Positions 54,381 through 64,000 of a stretch of DNA of 64,000 nucleotides are shown here, one piece after another (positions within the stretch are counted from its first letter, which is position 1; every line of letters starts with the position of its first letter). The position numbers and the translations under genes were made by a program. Source of the stretch: Anthostomella pinea (lineage: Eukaryota; Ascomycota; Sordariomycetes; Xylariales; Xylariaceae); assembly GCA_963556695.1 (NCBI GenBank), contig CAUWAG010000014.1, positions 248,001 to 312,000 on the forward strand, written 5' to 3'. The notes under the pieces are model-generated. The model was not told where the DNA came from, searched no databases, and saw only the letters and a list, made by a program, of their open reading frames with translations.

Positions 54381-56143
54381 ATGGTTCACTCCGGTCTCAT
54401 CGCTGGCCTCCTGGCCCTGACCTCGGCAGCACACGCCATCCAAAGAAGTTCCTTGCCAATCAGTGAGCTGAAGAAGCAGGTAGAGTAGCCCTGTTGTTCT
54501 TGTTGCGGCATGAATATGGCAAGCTCACACAGCTTTGACAGGTTCGCGGCAGCCAGAGCGGCAGCGTCCGCGCCAGACAAGCCAGTCTCGAAGCCATCTA
54601 CCCCGAGTACAACCTCTCGACCCCAATCGATTTCTTCCACAACGATACGCTGTACGAGCCTCACTCCAATGGCACTTTCAACCTGCGGTACTGGTACGAT
54701 GCACAGTTCTACAAGCCAGGCGGCCCGGTCATTGTGCTCGGTGGCGGAGAGACATCCGGCTCCGATAGGCTCCCTTACCTGCAGAAAGGCATCGTCTACC
54801 AGCTGGCAAAGGCAACTGGTGGCGTGGGTGTCATCCTAGAACATCGATACTATGGCACGAGCATACCGGTGGACGATTTCAGCGTCGAGAACTTGCGCTT
54901 CTTGACCACCGACCAAGCTCTGGCCGACACAGCATACTTCGCCAAGAACGTCATATTCGAAGGGCTCGAGGATTACGATCTCAGTCCCGAAGTAACCCCG
55001 TGGATCGCATACGGCGGTTCCTACGCTGGCGCCTTCGTCGCACTCCTGCGAAAATTGTACCCGGACGTGTACTATGGAGCTATTTCATCATCTGGTGTGC
55101 CCGAAGCCATCTGGGACTATTGGCGATACTACGAGGCCGCCGCCGTCTACGGGCCGCCCGCCTGCGTCGAAACGACCAAGAAACTGACAAACGTCGTCGA
55201 CAATATCCTGATTGGAAAGAAGGGCACCGAATACGTGGCGCAGCTCAAAGAAGCGTTCGGGCTGCCTAACGTAACGCACGACGCCGACTTCGCCAGTGTC
55301 CTGGGCGGAGGGATTGCTGGTCTTCAGAGCCTTAACTGGGATCCTTCACAGAGCGATGACTCCTTTTTCGTCTTTTGCGGCAATGTATCATCCGATTCGG
55401 TCTTGTACCCTGCTACAGAAGCCCTCAGAGATTCAGTTGTGGAGCTTATCACCGTTGGTGGCTACGAGGATGAACTGGACACACTGACGAACCGGATGCT
55501 GAATTACATCGGCTATGTCAACATGGCATCTGTCTCTAGCTGTACAGGGGATCAGGACGACTGCTTTTCCACTTACGACGCAGAGTTCTATGCCCAGGAC
55601 GACATTAGTCAAGACTGGCGGCTATGGCCCTACCAGTATTGCACACAGTGAGTACATGATGACATCGCTGCAAGTATCAATGCTAATAGCATTGCCAGAT
55701 GGGGTTTTTTGCAGACCGGCAGTGGAGTCCCAGAGGATATACTACCTCTGATATCTCGCACTATCGACCTGGAGTACTCATCCCTGATATGCCGGGACTC
55801 ATTCAACATCACCGAGCCAGCTGACGTCGACGCCATCAACAAATACGGCGGTTTCAACATCAGCTACCCCCGACTGGCCTTTGTCGACGGCGAATGGGAC
55901 CCATGGCGCGCGGCAGGCGTGCACGCCCGTGAAATCCCCGCGCGCGAGTCTACCACCGAGGAGCCGTACATTCTAATCGCGAAGGCGGTCCACCACTGGG
56001 ATGAGAACGGTGTCTTCCCAAACGAGACTTCGGCCGGCTTCCCGCCCGCACCTGTGGCTGATACTCAGGCGCAAGAGGCAGCGTTTGTCAAGGCGTGGGT
56101 GGACGAATTCAAGGCACAGCGTACATCGACCGGTAAAGACTAG
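54381..56143 (+). CDS. Secreted serine peptidase, family S28 (prolyl carboxypeptidase/DPP-II-like)
   Basis: Three exons (54381-54479, 54542-55647, 55699-56143) join in phase to 549 residues, a normal S28 length. Exon 1 carries the signal peptide (MVHSGLIAGLLALTSAAHA). YPEYNLSTPIDFFHND and FNLRYWYDAQFYKPGGPVIV open the alpha/beta-hydrolase domain; ILEHRYYGTSIP is the family signature and WIAYGGSYAGAFVALLRKLY has the nucleophile Ser (GGSYAGA). The helical SKS-type cap follows. The Asp and His of the triad are in FVDGEWDPWRAAG and AKAVHHWDENG. Several N-x-S/T sites suit a glycoprotein. S28 enzymes cut after proline at acidic pH, either at the C-terminus or as X-Pro dipeptides; which one cannot be read here. 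It lies 1.15 kb from the chromovirus but is intact. Confidence 0.93.
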
Positions 56144-57345
56144 CAGAGACGCAGGTCGGTAGAGCTGATGCAGGAGTTGCTAACGGACTGTCCAGTTCCC
56201 CCCGCCGAGCTGTAAAGTGTTAAAAGTACACTACCTAGACTTAATCATTAAGCCGTAATTGCAACCGCTCGATACGTGCTGCTGCATTCGGCATTTGTCA
56301 TGTTGTGGGGGCCCTCCATCGTGTCGGTACCGCAATTGTTAAACCAGATGCTAACACTTGCATTAAGAGACCGTGTAATTCTTGGACGCCCACAGATTTT
56401 CTCTCGCGACTGTACGATCTCCAAATGCTTGATCTTATTCCCAGGAGACTGCTACAGCGGCATGAAGACTTTCGGAAAGGAGGAGTTATGGAGGCGTGGC
56501 GAGCCCACTGGGTCGACTTGCCCGCTGTATTCGGTGTAGAGCCATTCGCTGAACTTGATATCTCCCCTCCATGCACCACGCGTCTTTGAGGAAGCATCAA
56601 GATTGTGGAAGCATGCTGTGTTTTGTGGATGTCGGCGTGGACCAGTGTCGGCGCGGTGCTTGTCGCCGCCGTCACCCTTTGGTATACCAGAGTGAAGAGC
56701 TACTATAAACAGGATCAGCATATGATCCCACCACATACGGCCATAGGATCAGGAGAACTTGGCATCCCGTCCGCTCTGCCTTAAATAAGCCTGATACCGC
56801 CGGATTAGTAGTTGGGTCGGTGACGACCAGCGAATCCCCGGTGTTGTATGTTTTGTCATTTTTTCACTCATTATTGGAAGATTATATGGGCTCCGTGATC
56901 TACCGCCCGCTCGCCCGCTCCCCCCCCCCCCCCTTTTTGTTTACGGCGAGAGCGGTGACACACCTCTTCCCATGACCGATATCAGGCCTCCTCCTCATCC
57001 TCCTGGGCCTCCTCGCCTTCTTCTGGCTCGTTTTCAGCACCTCCATACCGTACCTCGACGGCAGCAATTGCCTCGATTGGTACAGGCATGTGGAGAAGGG
57101 AGAGGTTCGGGATGAGCTCACTACGAAGGCGTGATGCTTTGTGATACACAGGCGAGATCGTCTATAGCGACGCAGTGGTGGAAAATGGACGCACCTCATA
57201 AGACGTGGACTTTCCGCGATAGAATCATAATGCAGTTCGTCGGGAGGAAGTGCTGCCCCCCTTCGACGACGAAAACTCTCCGCCCCGACCTGGTGAACGA
57301 CGAGTAGGAACAACCGAACACTGCAAGTATCGTGCTGGAACGCTG
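56144..57345. other. Intergenic region with a 14-C run
   Basis: No gene is supported on either strand. A run of 14 C at 56920-56933 followed by five T is the only striking feature; its length is likely to be unreliable in assemblies. Confidence 0.55.
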
Positions 57346-58225
57346 TCACATGGAGTTCTTCTCATCCCCAACGCCAGCATTTTCATCTTCCAATATCGCA
57401 TCGATACGCATTGCCGGCCAAGTCTGCCGCAGCAGCGTTGCCATGTACCGGATACCCCACTCCTCACAGGTGCGGTGTCAGACACAGACAACGGCCATGC
57501 CTCTCGCAAGCGCGGCTTCAAGGCCTAGTTCCCGCACTGCGCCTGTGAGATACAGCACCTGCTCACACCTGTCGACTGAAGGAAGCAGGCCCAGGTTGAA
57601 TGCGAGTTCTGCTACTCTCGCCACTTCCTCGGGGTGGAAGGCGTTCATGATGGCTACCGCAGTGACGTCCTGATCTGCTTCAAGCTGGCGATTCCCGTCA
57701 CAAGCTTCCTCAAAGCCAAACGCACCCTCGACAGCATGGTTTTCCGGACAATAGCCGGTACGAAACGCACGATGCGAATCGTCCATCCGGATCTCCCTTG
57801 TAGCCCTGGATGACCGCACTCCGCGCGAGGTCCATGCCCAGGACAGAAGCAAGGGCAGCATTGTTCCCGACGGTAAGAACCTCGTCAAACCCCTTGTGAC
57901 AAGACAGCACCGTGGCAAGACGCGGGACTCGTCTCCCGTCAAGCCGCCACGGCCGCTGCAAGAAGCCCAGTGGTGTCGGAGAAGGCGACGCAGCAAGGGC
58001 AGCGTAGAAGCCCGGCGTCGGCGTGATGCTCAGCACGGCGTGGGAGGCCGGGCTGGTATGGGGGGTGGATCTGATGGGCCGGGGAACGTGGTAATCAAAT
58101 CGCGTGTCTCCATCTCTTTGGGGGAATAGGGATTGGAGGTATACTGAGAGCTGCGCTACCGTTGGGAGACTGTTGGCGTCGATGAGGGGGGCATGATTGT
58201 TACGGAGGCCTATCTGACCGGACAT
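57346..58225 (-). pseudogene. Decayed NIF3-like (DUF34) protein
   Basis: From ATG 58225 (MSGQIGLRNNHAPLIDANSL) the frame reads LGFLQRPWRLDGRRVPRLAT, then CHKGFDEVLTVGNNAALASV and SAVIQGYKGDPDG, which resemble the NIF3/DUF34 family of fungal NIF3-domain proteins (HKGFDEVLTVG, QGYKGDP). It then loses frame near 57780, is readable as IRIVRFVPAIV in a second frame, shifts again near 57744 and continues as PENHAVEGAFGFEEACDGNR and VTAVAIMNAFHPEEVARVAE. A TGA at 57478 interrupts AVVCV and HRTCEEWGIRYMATLLRQTW, after which the frame ends at 57346. At least three lesions make it a pseudogene or a badly resolved sequence. NIF3 proteins are metal-binding and of uncertain function. Confidence 0.7.
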
Positions 58226-59175
58226 TGCATCCAACGTGATGATGAGTTATGAATAACAGTGGCAACTCGTGCTTAAGGAGACACCAATATAGGCAATATT
58301 CATTGGAAAGCTGGGCTAGGTCGATGACGTATTGAAGCGCGCTGGGTACGGTATCGCCCTTTAGTCGATGGTGCAGAGCCCCAAAACATCCCTCGTTTGA
58401 GGAGATGCTTCAACATCACAAGTGCAAACATACGCACTCATACTCATTCGAGCTTCATATTTGAAAAGAAGTCGTCAACAGGCGATAAGAAGATCGGGAA
58501 GAATGTTCGCAAACCGTCGATACAGGGCAAGGCGCTGAGCCGTTTGCAAAAGCCAAGACACAGAAGTCATTCGTCCTCAAGAACAATAGATTGTTGACTA
58601 ATATAATAGAATAATCGTATTGTTGATTTTGTGTTGAAAGTGTAGGGGGTGGCCATTGGAGGCCCGAGATGAGGGCTTGGATTGAGGAGGTCATTGGAAT
58701 TCGAGAGGGCCACGGTCGCTGCTGTATGAGAGCACGAAGATGTAGTGATGTGGTGTAGTGCGTGGCCTTACTTGGTGAAACTGACGATGTGAACGAAAGG
58801 TTGGGGAACATGGATGGTTTTGTATGGGAGGGCGGCAGGCTCGTGAAGGAGCGTCGCGATGGGCGTGCGGTGGCAGGTGAAGAGGCCCCTGCAACAAGCC
58901 ACAAAGGTTGTTCTAAATAGCTCCTCAACGCGTAAAACCATGGGCTAGAGCTAGTAGAACCAGTACGACGGCTCCTGAGCTTCGTGTTCTAAGGAGTAGG
59001 TGCGTGTCGTGGCGCTTGCCTATCTTACCCCTAAGGTAGACAACCCGCGTAAAGTCACGGTCCACGGGTCGGGATCCTCAAGGAGACATAGAATGCGACA
59101 ATCTCGGATACTCCAAGGATAGTGAAATTTGATAGACGCTTGATAACGCTCGTGATAGCAGATCCCAACCCGAAA
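58226..59175. other. Intergenic region, no supported gene
   Basis: A 158-codon minus-strand frame at 58455-58928 is Ser/Pro/Thr-rich with no motif, splice support or partner. I see nothing else. Confidence 0.5.
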
Positions 59176-59846
59176 TCAGCCGCAGCACATCGTCGTATCG
59201 TCAATACCCCCAAGCCCTTTTGCTTGCTGACTTCCGTCGCCAACCACAACCTTCTGAATCATCCAGTCGCACACAAACTTCCCAATACCCGCCCCAATGA
59301 TGATGGAGATGATGATGTACCCGTTAAAGCCCATCGCTATCAGCATGATGATGTACGCCAGTCCAAAAGCCACGGCGTGAATGACGGAGCGGATGAGCTG
59401 CTGCAGCGGCGTAGCTCTGAAAGTGACGGTCTGGGGACCCGGACTCGGCAGGTCTGAACAGCAAGCGTCGTCGCCTGCCGACTTGGAGAGCGCGGTCTGG
59501 GCTGCGATATGTTGCTGAAATTGGCGCAGGATGAAGGTGTCGTATTCCTTGCCTACGCGGCGGACGAACTCTAGAACTACCACGAGCAGCATCACGCCGA
59601 TGCAGGAGGCTGCAAACATGCCATTGTTCGTGATCTGCCACGATTCTGATAGGAAGCCTATCGAATGTCAGTATCGGCTATCGGAGTCTCGAGGGAGGGT
59701 ATTTCGTTCATACACGCATCAACAACCTTCCAATTCCATAGCATCTGCAGAAATGGTCAGTCTCCGGATCGGATCGACAGCGACTCGTCGGCGCTCACGT
59801 GTGACTCGCAGGTCGAGTCGCTCGAACCCATATCCATGTGAGACAT
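59176..59846 (-). CDS. CTR-family copper transporter
   Basis: Three exons (59799-59846, 59714-59744, 59176-59657) splice in phase to 186 residues; the middle exon is only 31 bp. Exon 1 encodes the short Met/His N-terminus MSHMDMGSSDSTCESH, exon 2 MLWNWKVVDAC, and exon 3 continues FLSESWQITNNGMFAASCIG into TM1 (VMLLVVVLEFVRRVGKEYD), a cytosolic loop, TM2 with the copper-selecting M-x3-M (YIIMLIAMGF) and TM3 with G-x3-G (IIGAGIGKFVCDW). The tail ends in MCCG, a Cys pair as in other Ctr proteins that pass Cu(I) to chaperones. The protein should be a homotrimeric Cu(I) importer. It is transcribed divergently from the FRE reductase 1.2 kb away, which would supply reduced copper. Confidence 0.93.
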
Positions 59847-61052
59847 CTTTGCGGTAATCCAAAAGGCGGCAGGTCTTTTTTGTATGGATGTGTTTGATGA
59901 CTGCGCTGGAGTTGCGGCGCTGGAGGAGGCTGAATGCTGGAGTATTCGTGATGTTGGTCGATTTCACAACATGGAAGTTGTCACTCTTATCTCTGTTGCT
60001 CTCAACGAAGATTTCGTGACGATCACAGCAAATTTGACACAAGTAAAACGGCCGTAAAGGTTGATTCGACAGGATAAGAGCAAGATTGCGGGAATGGGAA
60101 CAGGGTATCCGGCCAAAAATAGGGACAAGAGAGTTTGCAAGCGCAAATATAGGTATACCACATGTGTGGACGTATGGGATCGGATCCGCCCTGAGGAAAG
60201 GGTTCTTCTCAGGGTCTCGTCTCAGGTGTCTTCCTGATTTCTGACCTTGTTCTTTCTCTGCGGGCACTCTGCGATGGACAGGTGATAAGTCGACTCTTCG
60301 GCATGCAGCGGCTGGACGACAGATCGAAACGAAACCGACGACCAAAACACAGAAACATAGGGGAGTGCGGGGAGGCGGGCGGGGAAACAGTGTAACATAC
60401 CCGGTAGGCCTACCCGACAGACACCCTGATGGGCTGATGGGCAGTGGTGGCCTTGCCTGCAGGACACCCCCAGGACCCCCTGGCGGGTGATGCTTGCCAA
60501 GATATAAACCCTTGGAAAACGTGCTCATTTCTTCTCAACCTCCTCAAGCCTCGCCGCTCCTACCCCTCTCATCAGTGACGCCTCGTGCGTCGTCTATCAA
60601 CCGCGGCTGCTGACTGCATCACCGCACCTCGCAGTCACCACCAGATGTGTGAGAATCGTTCGTTTCGGGTCTTGGCAAACTTTGAGGGGGTGACTGGATA
60701 CGACATATGAGCAAGTTTCTAATCTACCTGGCCATGATGACCGAGACCAGAGCTCCAGAGATCCATGGAGATGGGGAACCCGGAAGGGTCGACTGGCATA
60801 ACGGGAAGTCCCATCTGCGTTGAGCCGTGGACCAGCAGGCAGGGACGGACCACACTGACTTGTCGATAATGATAGAAAGGTAATCATATATCGACGAACC
60901 GCTGCTAGCTGCGACGCGGGAAAACAATCACCGGTGCCGTTATCAACAAGCTCTACATTTTACGACTTCCCACTCTCTGGGGTGTCCCTTCACGCATCTT
61001 GGTTACTGTGTTTGTTCTATATATCTACTCCGAGCAGACTTAACGGTCCACC
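59847..61052. promoter_or_regulatory. Shared upstream region of the divergent CTR and FRE genes
   Basis: 1,206 bp without a coding model. Both genes start from its ends, so joint control by a copper or iron regulator is plausible. I did not find a clear copy of a known copper element (TTTGCTC); GCTG cores near 60898-60910 and 60430 resemble Cuf1-type sites only loosely. CTATATATCTACTC at 61016-61029 is TATA-like but very close to the FRE ATG. Confidence 0.45.
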
Positions 61053-63026
61053 ATGGCGGCACACGAGACGGCGCTTCTGGCTGCTCGCCATATCCAGAAC
61101 TATAGCGATGCACAGGAGCTGGAACCGCACTGGGGCTACCTCGCCCGCAAGCTCCCGTGTACGAATGATGCCGGCTCATGTGCCTATCTGGATCAGGTCT
61201 ACGAGTCGCACGACCTGGGAATGCTGTATTCCGGCATCCTCTGGGCAACCATCGGCAGCATCCTATTCCTCTGGGCCATTGGGAGGCGGGCCTTTCCATC
61301 AACTCGAGCCGACGGGTTGCTCTACGGAACCGTAGGCGCTGCCAAATCCTCGACAGCGCGGATAAGACGGACAATAGCAACCTACGTACGGATAACATTG
61401 CTACCTGAGGCTGTACGTCCCATCTTCGGCCGAACGACGCGACTCCAGGTCCTCATTTTGGCCGTGCTATCAGGATACCTCTTGATATGGAGCTTTGCCG
61501 GCATAGCTTACAACACATGGATCACGCCCGTGAAGAACTCACCCGGCTTATACAATACAAGAACGAGTATGGGACCGTGGTCCGATCGCATCGGTATCTT
61601 GGCCTATGCCCTCACGCCGCTAGCCATCTTGCTGAGCTGCAGAGAATCAATCCTCTCCGTACTCACAGGAATCCCCTATCAGGGCTTCAACTTCCTTCAC
61701 CGGTGGCTAGGCTACATTATTGTGATCCAAGGTGCCTTGCATACTATTGCTTGGACTATCATCGAGGTCCGCCTGTACCAACCGCAACCCACCACCGCCC
61801 TGGAATGGGCCACCGAGACCTACATGATCTGGGGTATGGGGGCCATGATCCTCTCCCTGCTCCTCTTCGTCCTGAGCACCCCGTGGGCCATCCGCCTCAC
61901 AGGTTACGAATTCTTCCGAAAGGCCCATTATGTCCTGGCAATGGTGTACGTCGGGGCCTGCTGGGGACACTGGAAGCAACTGAAGTGCTTCCTCCTCCCA
62001 TCTCTGCTCATCTTCTTCCTCGACCGAGCCATCCGACTTGTGCGGACGGGCCTTATCCACTACCAATACCTACCCAATGGCTCGATGGGTTTCCGAGCCG
62101 CCCAGGCCTCACTCACTCACTTTTCCGACCCCGAACATGGCGATGTCGTGAGAATGGACTTCGTCCACCCCCAAAATGCGTGGAAAGTCGGCCAGCATTT
62201 CTATATCTGCTTCACCGAGTGCAGCATCTGGCAATCCCACCCTTTCACGCCATTGAACCTACCGGAGATACGAAACGGCCTCGTCTCGCACTCGTACATC
62301 TTCCGAGCCAAGAAGGGAGAGACCAAGACAGTCGCCGACCTGGCCTTGAAGAAAGCTTCCGCATCCGACAAGGTGACAACCCCACTCATCCTGACCGGAC
62401 CATGCGGCGAGTCCATCGTGGAGACCTTGACACCGGATGCGAACGTGCTGTGCGTTGCTGGCGGAACAGGCATTACCTCCGTCCTCCCAGTCTTACTCGG
62501 TCTTGTGCAGCAACCAGCGGTGAGGGACCGCAAGATCCAGCTAGTCTGGGCCATTCGGCGAAAGGAAGACATGCATTGGGTTGAGCAGGAAATCAACTCG
62601 ATATACAAAGCGGCAAAGTCGCACAATGTCGAGGTGCATATCTACGTGACGAGGGAAGCGAGTAGCAGAAGCCCCTCATTACGAGACGATAAGTCAACAC
62701 AGGGCGAAACGCAAGTAAGGGAGGCTAGCGGCCCTTCCTCTGCCGCGACGTCCATCAAGGGGGTCCACACGCACACGCACACATCGATATACGTCCAGAA
62801 GATCGGCGGCGAGGGCTTCGACCGGCATCCGGACCTCAAGAAGCTCGTCAACGAGTTCGTCGAGAGCACAGTGGCGGGACCTACGGGGGTGTACGCCAGC
62901 GGACCCTGTGGCATGATCAGTGACCTCCGAAGCATCGTCGCGTCGTGCAACTCGGGCACGAAGGTCTGGAGGGGCAATGAGCGGTTTGATGTCAGCTTGA
63001 CGTGCGATGATCGGTTGGAGTGGTGA
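61053..63026 (+). CDS. FRE-type ferric/cupric metalloreductase
   Basis: A single exon of 657 residues. The N-terminal part is a multi-pass membrane domain with the bis-haem pattern: FNFLHRWLGYIIVIQGALHT (two His 13 apart on one helix) and FFRKAHYVLAMVYVGACWGH (matching pair on the next). The cytosolic half has the FAD site WQSHPFTPLNLP (HPFT), a pyrophosphate-loop CVAGGTGITSVLPVLLG for NADPH, and a C-terminal YASGPCGMISDLRSIVASC with the conserved Cys-Gly. An inserted Ser/Glu-rich linker contains VHTHTHTS, three His-Thr pairs that could touch metal. The enzyme passes electrons from NADPH across the plasma membrane to Fe(III) or Cu(II). Its divergent neighbour is a CTR copper importer. Confidence 0.95.
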   Translation: MAAHETALLAARHIQNYSDAQELEPHWGYLARKLPCTNDAGSCAYLDQVYESHDLGMLYSGILWATIGSILFLWAIGRRAFPSTRADGLLYGTVGAAKSSTARIRRTIATYVRITLLPEAVRPIFGRTTRLQVLILAVLSGYLLIWSFAGIAYNTWITPVKNSPGLYNTRTSMGPWSDRIGILAYALTPLAILLSCRESILSVLTGIPYQGFNFLHRWLGYIIVIQGALHTIAWTIIEVRLYQPQPTTALEWATETYMIWGMGAMILSLLLFVLSTPWAIRLTGYEFFRKAHYVLAMVYVGACWGHWKQLKCFLLPSLLIFFLDRAIRLVRTGLIHYQYLPNGSMGFRAAQASLTHFSDPEHGDVVRMDFVHPQNAWKVGQHFYICFTECSIWQSHPFTPLNLPEIRNGLVSHSYIFRAKKGETKTVADLALKKASASDKVTTPLILTGPCGESIVETLTPDANVLCVAGGTGITSVLPVLLGLVQQPAVRDRKIQLVWAIRRKEDMHWVEQEINSIYKAAKSHNVEVHIYVTREASSRSPSLRDDKSTQGETQVREASGPSSAATSIKGVHTHTHTSIYVQKIGGEGFDRHPDLKKLVNEFVESTVAGPTGVYASGPCGMISDLRSIVASCNSGTKVWRGNERFDVSLTCDDRLEW

Positions 63027-63403
63027 TAGATGATAGCGCCTTTGATGAATTATTTAGCGATAATACCATTGATTTTATTTCATGAGCCGCTTCCTGGCCT
63101 GGATACGTCTTCTTTACAGCATATCTTGACATGTACATTGGTTCAGTGGGATGGTATGAGGAATGATGTCCATCAAAGCGCACGTAAATTAGGGAGCTTG
63201 GTCGAATGTGAGTCGGATGACTTAATACCGCGGAGCCATCCATGTGGCAAGCTACATATAACAGAAATCACACCTCGAGTCTCGCAGACGACGGTCATCT
63301 TCATGACAAACTTAAACCCCGGGGACCAAGAAGCCGTCCAATTCCAAGTAACAGTCCAGAGCATCTCACCACATCCGCACTGCCCCAAACATCCCAAACC
63401 AGC
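63027..63403. other. Convergent 3' region, no gene seen
   Basis: This interval lies between the FRE stop and the phosphatase stop. Nothing is recognisable. Confidence 0.5.
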
Positions 63404-64000
63404 CTACTCACTCTCATCATCATCCTCCACCTCAATCCCAAGCAAAGCCCACTTCTCCTCCTTAATCGTCGGGAACCTCTCGACCTCCAAACTTGCCTTG
63501 CCCCTCGTCTCAACCTCAATATCGACAAGCTGCCGGAAGAACCCCGTGTTGGGCCTGACGTCTGGGCGGGCGCGCACCAGTAGTGCTAGGGCCTCTTTGA
63601 GGCTTAGGTTGCACTCGTGGACTAGATAGTAGGCGATTACGGTCGCGGAGCGGGAGACGCCTGCTTCGCAGTGGACTATGATTTTGGGGTCTTTGGGGTC
63701 TTCGGTGTGTGTACCCTTGGCGTCCTTGGTGTCCTTGGTGTCCTTGGTGTCCTTGGTACCGAGTGAGGTTGAGGAGGAGCAGCGCATGGCCTCGTTATAA
63801 TACAAGCCGCGCGCTCGACGACATCCGCGATGGGCGCGCGCTCGATGTCCTCTAGGGCCAGGCGGTGGTACGTTATCGAGGGGTCGCGGGCGTCGTCGTC
63901 ATCGGCCGGGGCGCAACCAATGGAGAGGATGTGAGTTATTCCGTGCGCGAGGGCCTTTTTGGGCGCGCTAGCGGCGCGGGGACCTGGGTAGAGGTAGGGG
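63404..64000 (-). CDS. Dual-specificity protein phosphatase, partial and frameshifted
   Basis: The gene enters from the right edge; the first visible frame reads LYPGPRAASAPKKALAHGIT, HILSIGCAPADDD and ITYHRLALEDIERAPIADVV, the substrate-recognition and general-acid part of an atypical DUSP. At about 63806-63814 (a GCGCGC stretch) the frame is lost; one base would join it to YYNEAMRCSSSTS. Then a run of K-D-T repeats, the P-loop IIVHCEAGVSRSATVIAYYL (HC-x5-R with following Ser) and the closing helices LSLKEALALLVRARPDVRPN, GFFRQLVDIE, ending in an acidic tail at 63404. The nucleophile Cys and P-loop Arg are present. The start codon lies outside the window. Confidence 0.82.
63684..63762. repeat. 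9-bp minisatellite inside the phosphatase gene
   Basis: On the plus strand TCCTTGGTG repeats four to five times at about 63720-63758, with diverged TTTGGGGTC units before it at 63684-63702. On the coding strand it encodes (K-D-T)n. The unit is a multiple of three, so copy-number change keeps the frame. Confidence 0.9.

Noticed and set aside
58455..58928. 158-codon minus-strand frame
   Set aside because: Ser/Pro/Thr-rich with no conserved feature; composition is consistent with noncoding sequence.
61487..62584. 365-codon plus-strand frame
   Set aside because: It is an out-of-frame shadow of the FRE reductase, His/Pro/Arg-rich and without motifs.
1..64000. CRISPR array, bacterial operon or prophage
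   Set aside because: No regularly spaced repeats; genes have introns and fungal domain content.
1..64000. tRNA or rRNA genes
   Set aside because: GTTCGAATC-like strings occur (for example near 45 and 48600) but lie in coding frames, and no A-box or cloverleaf could be drawn around them by eye.

Overview
The window is nuclear DNA of a filamentous ascomycete (Pezizomycotina); I do not name a species. The grounds are compact intron-rich genes (introns mostly 50-125 bp, GT..AG, CTAAC-type branch points), secreted WSC, S28-peptidase and small cysteine-rich proteins, a LURP-one protein, Fot1/pogo, copia and chromovirus elements, and C-to-T nonsense changes typical of repeat-induced point mutation (RIP).

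Layout. 1-31 kb is gene territory: a partial gene at the left edge (-), a PLP-fold plus rhodanese enzyme (+), a ubiquitin C-terminal hydrolase (-), a secreted Thr/Ala repeat protein with a G-run frameshift (+), a stand-alone SF1/BBP-type ULM + helix-hairpin protein (+), remnants of a short-chain dehydrogenase and perhaps an enoyl-CoA hydratase, a small secreted protein (+), a disordered Pro/Ser-rich protein (+), a secreted Asp-box beta-propeller glycosidase with an internal lesion (+), an AidB-type acyl-CoA dehydrogenase (+), an FMN alpha-hydroxy-acid oxidase (-), a Ytp1-type membrane protein (-), a two-WSC secreted protein (+), an eight-cysteine secreted protein (-), an HtrL/YibB-like secreted protein (+) and a LURP-one protein (-).

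27-54 kb is rich in mobile elements and decayed genes: three solo LTRs of one family, each with its own 5-bp target duplication; a broken FMN dehydrogenase; a small kinase-like protein with a predicted signal peptide; a broken Git1-like MFS permease; a TIR element of about 0.7 kb with a solo LTR nested inside; an M24 peptidase gene with a 2.2-kb Fot1/pogo element sitting cleanly inside an intron; a truncated copia element; and a complete 7.1-kb chromovirus (255-bp LTRs, GGCAG duplication, gag, pol, chromodomain) whose gag ends on a GGGAAAA -1 slippery heptamer. Most disabling stops here read as CAA/CAG/CGA to stop or TGG to stop, as RIP would produce.

54-64 kb returns to genes: a secreted S28 serine peptidase (+), a decayed NIF3-like gene (-), then a divergent pair that reads as a copper/iron uptake unit, a CTR copper transporter (-) and an FRE metalloreductase (+), and at the right edge a dual-specificity phosphatase (-, partial, frameshifted, with a 9-bp minisatellite).

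Exon models were built by hand from splice consensus and reading phase and are untested. Several otherwise good genes carry one indel in a short homopolymer or micro-repeat; sequence alone cannot separate assembly error from real gene death.
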